Positions 41,664 through 49,269 of a stretch of 64,000 nucleotides of DNA are shown here, one piece after another (positions within the stretch are counted from its first letter, which is position 1; every line of letters begins with the position of its first letter). The stretch is taken from the NCBI RefSeq assembly GCF_039534915.1, contig NZ_BAAAWE010000001.1:5270001-5334000 (forward strand), read 5' to 3'. Under the pieces are notes generated by a model. That model saw nothing but the letters and a program-made list of their open reading frames with translations. It was not told where the DNA came from and ran no database searches. This DNA comes from Streptomyces roseofulvus (GTDB taxonomy: Bacteria; Actinomycetota; Actinomycetes; Streptomycetales; Streptomycetaceae). Position numbers and translations under genes: made by a program.

Positions 41664-42019
41664 GGTGCTCCTTCGACGGAAGACGGTGAGGACGTTGCGT
41701 CTGCGGGCTGCACAACCGAGCCGGGGGCGGGGGAGGTTGCGGGCGTCGAAGGTAAAGGCTGGGTCATGCGTCGTATTGTCGGGTGGGGAGGAAAGCGGAC
41801 GAACGCCGCCGCGCGCCCCCCACTGCCGAACCGTCACTCCTCTTGCGCCCCAAGCCCCCCGGGCGCCCCACGCGCCGCACCGCGCGACCGGCTTCCCCCA
41901 GACGGCCGATCCCCGTCCCGGGCGACCCCACCGCACACCAGTCCACCCCGCGGACGGACCGGTTCACGGGGTCACGTCCACGCGGTCGGGCAGGCGGGAA
42001 CGGGCGGGGGCGGCCCTCG
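41664..42019. other. 356-bp intergenic region, no supported gene
   Basis: Lies between two minus-strand genes. It should carry the promoter of the secreted-protein gene. It has C-rich runs on the plus strand, and open frames there lack codon bias and start sites, so I call none of them. I see no clear promoter or structured RNA. Confidence 0.5.
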
Positions 42020-42922
42020 TCAGCGGACGAGCCGGAGGCGGACCGTCGCGGCGGGGGAGGAGGACGACTCCGACGCCTCCCAGCCGCCGCCCGAGTCGTC
42101 CGCGCGCCAGACCCGGCCTCCGTACGCGACCTCCGCGACCCGCAGCGCGTCCGACCGGGCCACCGCCCACTGCGCCAGCTCCCAGCCGCGCCGCTCCCCG
42201 CCGCCCCGGACGGGCACCACGAGGACGGCCGGCTCCGCCGCCGAGCGGCCCGCGCTGGCACCGCCGGAGACCGAGGTGGGCGCGGCCGACTCGCCGAAGG
42301 CCCGGACCAGCTCCGTACGGACGAGGGCGGGGTCGCCGGACCGGCCGTCCTTCAGGTCGGCCGTGCAGGAGAGCGCCGCCGGGGCCCGCCCGGTCAGCGC
42401 CGCGGACAGCAGCGTCGCGTCCGGCTCGTGCTTGGCGTACGCCTGCGGGAAGCCGCTCTTCTGGACCTTCTGCGCCGCCACCGTCAGCGGCATCCGCGAG
42501 TAGCCCGGGACCTTCTCCAGACCCTCGTAGAACTTCCCGGCCGAGTACACCGGGTCCATGATCTGCTCCGGGGTGCCCCAGCCCATCGACGGGCGCTGCT
42601 GGAACAGGCCCAGCGAGTCCCGGTCGCCGTGCTCGATGTTCCGCAGCGCCGACTCCTGGAGCGCGGTCGCCAGCGCGATCGTGACCGCCCGCTCGGGCAG
42701 TCCCCGCGAGGTCCCGACCGCGGCGATCGTCGCCGCGTTCGACGCCTGCTCGGGGGTGAACTCGTAGCGGTTGTCCCCGCTGCCCACGGCGCACCGGGGC
42801 GCGCCTTTGCTGCCGGTCATCTGGTGGACGGCGATGTACGACACGAGGCCGCACAGGACGGCGAGAGCGGCGGCCGAACGGGCGAGTCGGCCTCGGCGGG
42901 CGGGGCGGGGGGAGTCGGACAC
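42020..42922 (-). CDS. membrane-anchored lysozyme-like (putative muralytic) protein
   Basis: A 300-residue protein with one N-terminal membrane helix (about residues 14-38, SAAALAVLCGLVSYIAVHQ). The extracellular segment has a lytic-transglycosylase-like pattern: IALATALQESALRNIEHGD (candidate catalytic Glu), then DSLGLFQQRPSMGWGTPEQI and YSRMPLTVAAQKVQKSGFPQ. This resembles Streptomyces proteins proposed to cleave or bind peptidoglycan. The C-terminal third is less conserved and basic/Ser-rich. I chose the GTG giving MSDSPRPA because GGTGGG precedes it; a GTG nine bases upstream is an alternative. Confidence 0.65.
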   Translation of the reverse strand: MSDSPRPARRGRLARSAAALAVLCGLVSYIAVHQMTGSKGAPRCAVGSGDNRYEFTPEQASNAATIAAVGTSRGLPERAVTIALATALQESALRNIEHGDRDSLGLFQQRPSMGWGTPEQIMDPVYSAGKFYEGLEKVPGYSRMPLTVAAQKVQKSGFPQAYAKHEPDATLLSAALTGRAPAALSCTADLKDGRSGDPALVRTELVRAFGESAAPTSVSGGASAGRSAAEPAVLVVPVRGGGERRGWELAQWAVARSDALRVAEVAYGGRVWRADDSGGGWEASESSSSPAATVRLRLVR

Positions 42923-42960
42923 GGGGCCCACCGTACTGGAGGCCGGGTTAGGGTCGGCAT

Positions 42961-44064
42961 ATGGCTGACATCACCGCACGGGAGACCCCGCTCGACCTCG
43001 CCCAGGACGGGGCCGCGCTCACCGCCGCCCTCGTCGACTTCGCCTCCGTCAGCGGGACCGAGAAGCCGCTCGCCGACGCGATCGAGCAGGCCCTGCGCGC
43101 CCTGCCGCACCTCAGCGTCGACCGGTACGGCAACAACGTCGTCGCCCGGACCGACCTCGGCCGCGCCGAGCGGGTCGTCCTCGCCGGCCACATCGACACC
43201 GTGCCGATCGCCGACAACGTGCCGTCCCGGCTCGACGCCGACGGCGTCCTGTGGGGCTGCGGCACCTCCGACATGAAGTCCGGCGTCGCCGTCCAGCTCC
43301 GGATCGCCGCCACCGTCCCCGAGCCCAACCGCGACCTCACCTTCGTCTTCTACGACAACGAGGAGGTCGCCGCCGACCTCAACGGCCTCGGGAAGATCGC
43401 CGCCGCCCACCCGGAGTGGCTGGAGGGCGACTTCGCCGTCCTGCTCGAACCCTCCGACGGGCAGGTCGAGGGCGGCTGCCAGGGCACCCTCCGCGTCATC
43501 CTGCGCACGGCCGGCGAGCGCGCCCACTCCGCCCGCTCCTGGATGGGCTCCAACGCCATCCACACCGCCGCGCCGATCCTCGCCCGCCTCGCCGCGTACG
43601 AGCCGCGCAGGCCGGTCATCGACGGCCTGGAGTACCACGAGGGCCTCAACGCGGTCGCGATCGAGGGCGGCGTCGCCACCAACGTCATCCCCGACGCCTG
43701 CTCGGTCACGGTCAACTACCGGTACGCCCCCGACCGCTCCCCGGCCCAGGCGCTGGCGCACGTCCGCGAGGTCTTCGCGGACTGCGACATCGCCGAGTTC
43801 GTCGTCGACGACGAGAGCCCCGGCGCGCTGCCCGGCCTCTCCCACCCGGCCGCCGAGGCGTTCATGAAGGCCGTCGGAGGCACCGCGATGCCCAAGTTCG
43901 GCTGGACCGACGTCTCCCGGTTCAGCGCGCTCGGCGTGCCCGCGGTCAACTACGGCCCCGGCGACCCGATCTACGCGCACAAGCGGGACGAGCACGTCCA
44001 CGTCGACCGGATCCACCACTGCGAGGCCCGGCTCCGCGACTGGCTGACTGCCCGTCTCCCGTAA
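42961..44064 (+). CDS. dapE: succinyl-diaminopimelate desuccinylase DapE
   Basis: A 367-residue M20-family zinc amidohydrolase releasing LL-DAP from succinyl-DAP, upstream of lysine and cell-wall DAP. Metal-site segments: VVLAGHIDTVPIADN (His), CGTSDMKSGVAVQL (bridging Asp), FYDNEEV (catalytic Glu pair) and a C-terminal YAHKRDEHVHVDRI (His). The dimerisation lid domain spans about residues 175-290. It is divergent from the muralytic gene. A LOG-family gene follows 87 nt downstream. Confidence 0.93.
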   Translation: MADITARETPLDLAQDGAALTAALVDFASVSGTEKPLADAIEQALRALPHLSVDRYGNNVVARTDLGRAERVVLAGHIDTVPIADNVPSRLDADGVLWGCGTSDMKSGVAVQLRIAATVPEPNRDLTFVFYDNEEVAADLNGLGKIAAAHPEWLEGDFAVLLEPSDGQVEGGCQGTLRVILRTAGERAHSARSWMGSNAIHTAAPILARLAAYEPRRPVIDGLEYHEGLNAVAIEGGVATNVIPDACSVTVNYRYAPDRSPAQALAHVREVFADCDIAEFVVDDESPGALPGLSHPAAEAFMKAVGGTAMPKFGWTDVSRFSALGVPAVNYGPGDPIYAHKRDEHVHVDRIHHCEARLRDWLTARLP

Positions 44065-44151
44065 TTTCGCGTTTCGTCACCTCAGTAGTCCTACGCTGAC
44101 CCAAGAGCAAGAAGATCGTGATCGATCGTGGATCGGCGGAGGGAGCAGGCC

Positions 44152-44901
44152 ATGGGCAGTCCCGAGGGAATGGCGAAGCCGGAGGAGCAGCGCCTCGGAC
44201 CGGTGCTGAGGCGCAGGGACCAGGTCCAGCCGGGCACCACGGACCAGCGGCTGCTCGACACCGAGGGCGACTCGGAGTGGGTCCACACCGACCCGTGGCG
44301 GGTCATGCGGATCCAGTCCGAGTTCGTCGAGGGCTTCGGCGCGCTCGCCGAACTGCCGAGCGCCATCAGCGTCTTCGGTTCGGCGCGGACGAAGCCGGAC
44401 TCGCCCGAGTACGAGGCGGGCGTACGGCTCGGCCGGGCGCTCGTCGAGGCGGGCTTCGCGGTGATCACGGGCGGCGGCCCGGGCGCCATGGAGGCGGCGA
44501 ACAAGGGCGCCCGGGAGGCGAAGGGCATCTCGGTCGGCCTCGGCATCGAGCTCCCCTTCGAGCAGGGGCTCAACCAGCACGTCGACATCGGCGTGAACTT
44601 CCGGTACTTCTTCGTCCGCAAGACGATGTTCGTGAAGTACGCGCAGGGCTTCGTCGTCCTGCCCGGCGGCCTCGGCACCCTCGACGAGCTCTTCGAGGCG
44701 CTCACCCTGGTGCAGACCCGCAAGGTGACCCGCTTCCCGATCGTGCTGTTCGGCAGCGCGTACTGGAAGGGCCTCGTCGACTGGCTGAAGGACTCGGTCG
44801 TGGCGGGCGGCAAGGCGAGCGAGCGCGACCTCCTCCTCTTCCACGTCACCGACGACGTGGAGGAGGCGGTGGCGCTGGTCAGCAAGGAGGTCGGGCGCTG
44901 A
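44152..44901 (+). CDS. LOG-family (TIGR00730) Rossmann-fold protein
   Basis: A 249-residue protein of the lysine-decarboxylase-like LOG family, which in plants and M. tuberculosis (Rv1205) releases cytokinin bases from nucleoside monophosphates. The signature PGGLGTLDEL and the ITGGGPGAMEAANKGA loop are intact, so phosphoribohydrolase activity is plausible; it is not a lysine decarboxylase. The ATG follows GGAGGGAGCAGGCC. A hairpin terminator and then a MITE-like element lie downstream. Confidence 0.87.
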   Translation: MGSPEGMAKPEEQRLGPVLRRRDQVQPGTTDQRLLDTEGDSEWVHTDPWRVMRIQSEFVEGFGALAELPSAISVFGSARTKPDSPEYEAGVRLGRALVEAGFAVITGGGPGAMEAANKGAREAKGISVGLGIELPFEQGLNQHVDIGVNFRYFFVRKTMFVKYAQGFVVLPGGLGTLDELFEALTLVQTRKVTRFPIVLFGSAYWKGLVDWLKDSVVAGGKASERDLLLFHVTDDVEEAVALVSKEVGR

Positions 44902-44927
44902 CCGGCCGCGCCGGCCGCTGAGCGGTC

Positions 44928-44977
44928 ACGGGAAGGGGCCGCGTGGGGGAGAGCCCGCCGCGGGCGCCCCTTCCCGT
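44928..44977 (+). terminator. terminator-like hairpin after the LOG gene
   Basis: A 12-bp stem (ACGGGAAGGGGC / GCCCCTTCCCGT) with a 26-nt GC-rich loop, directly before MITE-like copy 2. Confidence 0.55.
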
Positions 44978-44988
44978 ACCCGGCCCGG

Positions 44989-45181
44989 CTAGGCCGTCTC
45001 TTCCGGATCATGCCGGGCTCGCGGCGTCTTGCACGCACGCTCGCGGCGTTGTCGTCGGTCGCCGACTCCCCCAGCTACCGCTGGGAGGTGCCCCCACCGC
45101 GTCGACTCCCTCCTCCGCCTTGCGAGCGCACGCACCGGACGCCGCTCCCTGATCCGGCCTGATCCGAAAGAAACGACCTAG
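44989..45181 (+). mobile_element. 193-bp MITE-like element, copy 2
   Basis: Same length, orientation and terminal inverted repeats as copy 1 at 37465, with about five base differences by eye (roughly 97% identity). It is again bounded by CTAG on both sides. The right-hand CTAG forms the TAG stop codon of the minus-strand FolP2-type gene, as copy 1 does for the SirB1-like gene. It has no coding capacity that I can support. Confidence 0.75.
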
Positions 45182-46038
45182 GCGAGCCCCCGCCGCGCGA
45201 CGGCAGGGGGCCGGTGACCGGCGATCGACGCCACCATGTCGAGCACCTGCCGGGTCTCCGCGACCTCGTGGACGCGGTACACCTGCGCCCCCAGCCACGC
45301 CGACACGGCGGTCGTCGCCAGCGTCCCCAGCACCCGCTCCTTCACCGGCCGGTCCAGCGTCTCCCCGACGAAGTCCTTGTTCGACAGGGAGACGAGGACC
45401 GGCCACCCCGTCTCCGCCATCTCGCCGAGGCGCCGCGTCGCCTCCAGGCTGTGCCGGGTGTTCTTCCCGAAGTCGTGACCGGGGTCGATCATGATCCCGT
45501 CCCGCCGCACGCCCAGCGCGACCGCCCGCTCGGCCAGGCCCACGGTGACCCGCAGGATGTCGGCCATCACGTCCTCGTACTCCACCCGGTGCGGCCGGGT
45601 CCGCGGCTCGGCGCCGCCCGCGTGGGTGCAGACCAGGCCCGCGCCGTACCGCGCGGCGACCTCCGCGAGCCGCGGGTCGACCCCGCCCCAGGCGTCGTTG
45701 AGCAGGTCCGCGCCGGCCTCGCAGACCGCCTCGCCGACGTCCGCCCGCCAGGTGTCCACACTGATCACCACGTCGGGGTGGCGGCGCCGGACCTCCGCGA
45801 CGAAGCCGACCGTGCGGCGGGCCTCCTCCTCGGCCGTGACCTCCTCGCCGGGGCCGGCCTTGACGCCGCCGATGTCGATGATCGCGGCGCCCTCGGCCAC
45901 CGCCTGCTCGACGCGGGCGAGCGCCGGCTCGTCGCGGAAGGTCGCGCCCTGGTCGTAGAAGGAGTCCGGGGTCCGGTTCACGATCGCCATGATCACCGGC
46001 TCGTGCGGCCCGAATTCACGCCGTCCCAAGCGCAGCAT
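45178..46038 (-). CDS. folP: FolP2-type dihydropteroate synthase paralogue
   Basis: A 286-residue TIM-barrel protein of the DHPS family. The loop-1 motif reads MAIVNRTPDSFYDQG and the loop-2 motif reads DIGGVKAGPG, whereas true DHPS has NVTPDSFSDGG and DxGGESTRPG. The pABA/pterin-site Ser-Thr-Arg is missing. This matches M. tuberculosis FolP2 (Rv1207), reported to lack DHPS activity, and the surrounding genes (LOG, DivIVA-like, tag, DUF3117) are the same. So a role in folate synthesis is doubtful; the true FolP is expected elsewhere. The stop codon lies on the MITE edge. Confidence 0.85.
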   Translation of the reverse strand: MLRLGRREFGPHEPVIMAIVNRTPDSFYDQGATFRDEPALARVEQAVAEGAAIIDIGGVKAGPGEEVTAEEEARRTVGFVAEVRRRHPDVVISVDTWRADVGEAVCEAGADLLNDAWGGVDPRLAEVAARYGAGLVCTHAGGAEPRTRPHRVEYEDVMADILRVTVGLAERAVALGVRRDGIMIDPGHDFGKNTRHSLEATRRLGEMAETGWPVLVSLSNKDFVGETLDRPVKERVLGTLATTAVSAWLGAQVYRVHEVAETRQVLDMVASIAGHRPPAVARRGLA

Positions 46039-46159
46039 CCCTTATGTCCTCCCTCGCGACCCGTCGACGGCGTCCTGTGCAGTCGTCTGCGACCCTAACT
46101 GTCGGCGGCGCATGGCACGATCGGCACGGGACGTTTTCCACTCCGGGAGAGGCGCGCTG

Positions 46160-46489
46160 GTGTTCTGGTTTCTGCTCATCACGATGGTCGTGGTCGTCGC
46201 GGCCGTGACCCTCGCCGTGGTCGGCGGCGGCGACAGCGAGGTGCTGCCCGACGCGGCCCCCGAGCAGCTGGTGGACCCGCTGCCGCTGAGCCGCCCCGTG
46301 GACCGCTCCGACGTCGAGGCGCTGCGGCTGCCGGTCGCCGCCCGCGGCTACCGGATGGAGGACGTGGACGACGTCCTGGACCGGCTCGCGGCGGAGCTCG
46401 CCGAGCGCGACGCCCGGATCGCGGAGCTGGAGGCGGCCCTCGCGGGCGCGCCGGCCGCCGGCGAGACGGCGGAGGGCGACGAGCGATGA
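46160..46489 (+). CDS. DivIVA-domain membrane protein
   Basis: A 109-residue protein with one N-terminal membrane helix (MFWFLLITMVVVVAAVTLAVV) and a cytosolic segment, RGYRMEDVDDVLDRLAAELAERDARIAELE, of the DivIVA-like type, a short coiled coil. It may localise to the pole or septum. I chose the GTG behind GGGAGAGG; an ATG at 46109 would add 17 residues before the helix. It overlaps tag by 4 nt (ATGA), so both are co-translated. Confidence 0.8.
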   Translation: MFWFLLITMVVVVAAVTLAVVGGGDSEVLPDAAPEQLVDPLPLSRPVDRSDVEALRLPVAARGYRMEDVDDVLDRLAAELAERDARIAELEAALAGAPAAGETAEGDER

Positions 46490-47070
46490 CCGGCGGGGCG
46501 ATCCCGGGCCCCGACGGGCGGCCGCGCTGCCCCTGGGGCCTGTCGACCGAGGACTACACCGCGTACCACGACGAGGAGTGGGGCCGCCCGGTCCGCGGCG
46601 ACGACGCCCTCTTCGAACGGCTCTGCCTGGAGGCCTTCCAGTCGGGCCTCTCCTGGATCACCATCCTGCGCCGCCGGGAGGGCTTCCGGCGCGCCTTCGC
46701 CGGCTTCCGCATCGCCTCCGTCGCCGGCTTCGGGGACGCCGACCGCGAGCGGCTCCTCGCCGACGAGGGCATCATCCGCAACCGGGCCAAGATCGACGCG
46801 ACCCTCGCCAACGCGAAGCTGCTCGCCGACTGGGCCCCCGGCGAGCTGGACGCCCTGATCTGGTCCCACGCCCCCGACCCGGCGGCCCGCCCCGCCCCGC
46901 GCACCCTGGCCGACGTCCCGGCCGTGACCGACGAGTCCACGGCCCTGGCCAAGGCGCTGAAGAAGCGCGGCGTCCGCTTCGTCGGCCCGACCACGGCCTA
47001 CGCCCTGATGCAGGCGTGCGGCCTGGTCGACGACCATCTGACGGACTGCGTGGCCCGGGGCGGCCGGTAG
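46486..47070 (+). CDS. tag: DNA-3-methyladenine glycosylase I
   Basis: A 194-residue HhH-type base-excision enzyme removing 3-methyladenine from alkylated DNA. The zinc ligands of Tag are recognisable: RCPWG (Cys), YHDEEWG (His) and the C-terminal DDHLTDC (His and Cys). LFERLCLEAFQSGLSWITILRRREGFRRAF and NRAKIDATLANA are family signatures. It is coupled to the upstream DivIVA-like gene. Confidence 0.93.
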   Translation: MTGGAIPGPDGRPRCPWGLSTEDYTAYHDEEWGRPVRGDDALFERLCLEAFQSGLSWITILRRREGFRRAFAGFRIASVAGFGDADRERLLADEGIIRNRAKIDATLANAKLLADWAPGELDALIWSHAPDPAARPAPRTLADVPAVTDESTALAKALKKRGVRFVGPTTAYALMQACGLVDDHLTDCVARGGR

Positions 47071-47080
47071 CCGCCCCGGG
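47054..47080. terminator. hairpin across the tag stop codon
   Basis: An 11-bp perfect stem (CCCGGGGCGGC / GCCGCCCCGGG) with a CGGTA loop. It spans the end of tag and lies just before the convergent enoyl-CoA hydratase stop. Confidence 0.5.
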
Positions 47081-47086
47081 CTCCCG

Positions 47087-47890
47087 TCACTTCCCGAGGT
47101 ACTTCGGCTTCTCCTTGGCGAGGAAGGCGCGGACCGCGATGGTGTGGTCCTCGGAGGCGCCGGCCAGGGTCTGGAGCTCGTCCTCCTTGTCCAGGGCCTC
47201 GTCGAGCGAGTGGTCGGCGCCGTAGGCGACCGACGCCTTGAGCGCCGCGTACGCCACCGTGGGGCCCTCGGCGAGCTTCCGGGCCAGCTTGCGGGCCTCC
47301 TCGGCCAGTTCGGCGGCCGGCACCAGGCGGTTCACGATGCCCAGCTCGTACGCCTCCTGGGCGCCGATGGAGCGGGGGAAGATCAGCAGGTCGGAGGCGC
47401 GGCTCCGGCCGATCAGCCGGGGCAGCGTCCAGGACATGCCCGAGTCGGCGGTGAGCGCCACGCCCGCGAACGAGGTGTTGAAGGTGGCGGTGTCGGCGAC
47501 GATCCGGTAGTCCGCGGCGAGCGCGAAGCCGAAGCCGGCGCCGGCGGCGACGCCGTTCACCGCGGCGACCACGGGCTTCTTCATGCCGGTGAGCGCCCGG
47601 ACGATCGGGTTGTAGTGGTCCCGGACCGTGTTCATCGTCTCGCGGCTGCCCGTCTCCTGGTCCTGGAGGAGCAGACCGACGTGCTCCTTCAGGTCCTGGC
47701 CGACGCAGAACGCCCGGTCGCCCGCCGCCGTCAGCAGCACCGCCCGGACCGCCGGGTCGGCGGCAGCCGCCTCGGCGGCGTCCCGCAGCGCCACCTTCGC
47801 CGCGATGTTCAGCGCGTTCATGGCCTCGGGCCGGTTGAGCGTGATGGTGGCGAGCCCGTCGCTCACTTCGTACAGGACCGTGTCGGCCAT
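47087..47890 (-). CDS. enoyl-CoA hydratase/isomerase family protein
   Basis: A 267-residue crotonase-fold protein. The oxyanion-hole regions CVGQDLKEHVG and VAAVNGVAAGAGFGFALAAD are clear. Of the two classical hydratase glutamates, the first region reads SFAGVALTADSGMSWTLPRL, with Asp in place of one Glu, so it may be an isomerase or other crotonase rather than a hydratase. Residues ~215-265 form the C-terminal trimerisation helices. Its substrate (fatty, amino-acid or aromatic acyl-CoA) is not predictable. Confidence 0.88.
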   Translation of the reverse strand: MADTVLYEVSDGLATITLNRPEAMNALNIAAKVALRDAAEAAAADPAVRAVLLTAAGDRAFCVGQDLKEHVGLLLQDQETGSRETMNTVRDHYNPIVRALTGMKKPVVAAVNGVAAGAGFGFALAADYRIVADTATFNTSFAGVALTADSGMSWTLPRLIGRSRASDLLIFPRSIGAQEAYELGIVNRLVPAAELAEEARKLARKLAEGPTVAYAALKASVAYGADHSLDEALDKEDELQTLAGASEDHTIAVRAFLAKEKPKYLGK

Positions 47891-48202
47891 CGGGACCCCT
47901 TCGTCTCGTGCGTCGGCTGATCAGCCCAGCATGACGGAGATCACCCGTACCGCCCATGTGAGCTGCGTCAAAGAATCGGGGCCCGCGGAGCGACCCGCGG
48001 CGGCGAAGTATCGCAGGCCCGACGCCGAAATGTGGGGTTTTGCGGGAGCGCGTTGCGCAAGCGATGCCGATCGATGTTGGTCATCGGGTCCTGCGATGCG
48101 GGATAATGACCTGGAAGCAATGTGTTCGAAGCCGGTGACGCGTGCTCCGCGCTATGGAGCTGCCCGGCTGAAGATGAGCTGGTTTCAGGAAGGGGAACGA
48201 GC
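47891..48202. promoter_or_regulatory. 312-bp divergent intergenic region, promoter candidates only
   Basis: Lies between the enoyl-CoA hydratase (minus) and DUF3117 (plus) genes. A GGGATAATGACC at ~48100 is a plausible -10 region (GATAAT), with TTGGTC 19 nt upstream as a weak -35. The transcript leader to the DUF3117 ATG would be about 95 nt. I see no other gene. Confidence 0.35.
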
Positions 48203-48370
48203 ATGGCGGCCATGAAGCCGCGGACGGGTGACGGCCCGCTCGAGGTGACCAAGGAGGGGCGGGGCATCGTCATGCGCGTTCCGCTCGAAGGCGGCGGTCG
48301 GCTCGTGGTCGAGCTGACCCCGGACGAGGCCGAGGCGCTCGGCGACGCCCTGAAGAAGGTCGTCGGCTGA
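48203..48370 (+). CDS. DUF3117 family small protein
   Basis: A 55-residue cytosolic protein, MAAMKPRTGDGPLEVTKEGR, highly conserved in actinobacteria (Rv1211 in M. tuberculosis). It is composed of a short beta-hairpin (GIVMRVPLEGGGRLVVELTPDE) and a C-terminal helix AEALGDALKKVVG. No function is known. GGAAGGGGAACGAGC precedes the ATG. A stem-loop follows. Confidence 0.92.
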   Translation: MAAMKPRTGDGPLEVTKEGRGIVMRVPLEGGGRLVVELTPDEAEALGDALKKVVG

Positions 48371-48389
48371 CCCTCCCCTATTTCCTGCA

Positions 48390-48425
48390 CGCTGCCCCGG
48401 TACGGCCCCGCCGTCCGGGGCAGCG
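48390..48425. terminator. hairpin between DUF3117 and the O-methyltransferase gene
   Basis: An 11-bp perfect stem (CGCTGCCCCGG / CCGGGGCAGCG) with a 14-nt loop, between convergent genes. Confidence 0.6.
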
Positions 48426-48461
48426 GTGTGTCCGGGGCGGGGTCCGCCCGCCCGGGGGCGG

Positions 48462-49127
48462 TCAGCCGCGCCGGACCGCGCAGAGCAGGCCGTCGCCCAC
48501 CGGCAGCAGGGTCGGCAGCAGCTGGGAGCTCTCCCGGACCGTCCGCAGCAGCTCGCGGACCCGCTGCACCTCGGCGGGCTGGGCGCCCGAATCGACCGTG
48601 CGACCGTCCGCGAAGACGCCCTCGAAGCAGACGAGACCCCCAGGTCGGAGCAGGCGCAACGATTCAGCGAGGTAGTCCGGGTACTCCGCGCGGTCGCCGT
48701 CGCAGAAGACCAGGTCGTACCCGCCGTCCGCGAGCCGCGGCAGCACGTCCAGGGCCCGGCCCGGGATGAACCGCGCCCGGTTGCCGGCGAAGCCCGCCGC
48801 CCGGAACGCCGTCTTCGCGAGCTGCTGGTGCTCCGGCTGCACGTCCACGGTCGTCAGGGTGCCGTCCGGGCGCATCCCCAGCAGCAGGTAGATCCCCGAC
48901 ACGCCGGTGCCCGTACCGATCTCGGCGACCGCCTTGGCGTCCGTCGAGGCGGCCAGCAGACGCAGCGCCGCACCGGTGCCCTGGGAGACCGGGGCCAGCC
49001 CCGCCTCCCGGGCCCGTTCCCGGGCCCAGCGCAGTGCGTCGTCCTCGGGGACGAAGGCGTCGGCGAGCGCCCAGTCGGTCTGCCGGTTGGCGGTAATGGC
49101 CCTCTCCTGTCCCCTTAGTTGGCGCAA
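48462..49127 (-). CDS. class I SAM-dependent O-methyltransferase
   Basis: A 221-residue methyltransferase of the catechol/caffeoyl-CoA type. The SAM-binding motif AVAEIGTGTGVSGIYLLLG (about residues 65-85), TTVDVQPEHQQLAKTAF and GYDLVFCDGDRAEYPDYL are intact; the Asp pair would bind a divalent metal. The methyl acceptor is unknown. Start problem: the TTG at 49127 has no ribosome site upstream but may be leaderless, while AGGAGAGG lies inside the frame just before ATTACCGCC (ITANRQTDW). The gene is divergent from the ECF sigma gene, as is Rv1220c from sigE. Confidence 0.85.
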   Translation of the reverse strand: MRQLRGQERAITANRQTDWALADAFVPEDDALRWARERAREAGLAPVSQGTGAALRLLAASTDAKAVAEIGTGTGVSGIYLLLGMRPDGTLTTVDVQPEHQQLAKTAFRAAGFAGNRARFIPGRALDVLPRLADGGYDLVFCDGDRAEYPDYLAESLRLLRPGGLVCFEGVFADGRTVDSGAQPAEVQRVRELLRTVRESSQLLPTLLPVGDGLLCAVRRG

Positions 49128-49151
49128 CGGTGACTGTATCCGCTGTCAGCG

Positions 49152-49177
49152 GGAACCCGCAGATGGGACCGGGCGTT
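49152..49177 (+). promoter_or_regulatory. ECF-type promoter of the sigma-factor gene
   Basis: GGAAC at 49152 and CGTT at 49174 are spaced 17 nt apart, matching the GGAAC-N16/17-CGTT pattern recognised by many ECF sigma factors, and lie ~90 nt before the sigma ATG. This suggests autoregulation. Confidence 0.6.
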
Positions 49178-49269
49178 CACCAGGGGAGGGACGCGCGCGT
49201 GGACCGGCGGGTGACCCCGATTCAAATGCGCGTAAAGATTCTTATCCGGAGCTAACGGGCGAGGTGGCT

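Noticed and set aside
41764..42261. Plus-strand frames in the 41.7-42.3 kb gap
   Set aside because: Arg/Pro-rich translations without domain, start site or normal codon bias; the minus-strand muralytic gene explains the later part.
45008..45406. Frame from MITE-like copy 2 into the FolP2-type gene
   Set aside because: Same artefact as at copy 1; no ribosome site, and out of frame with the recognisable TIM-barrel protein.
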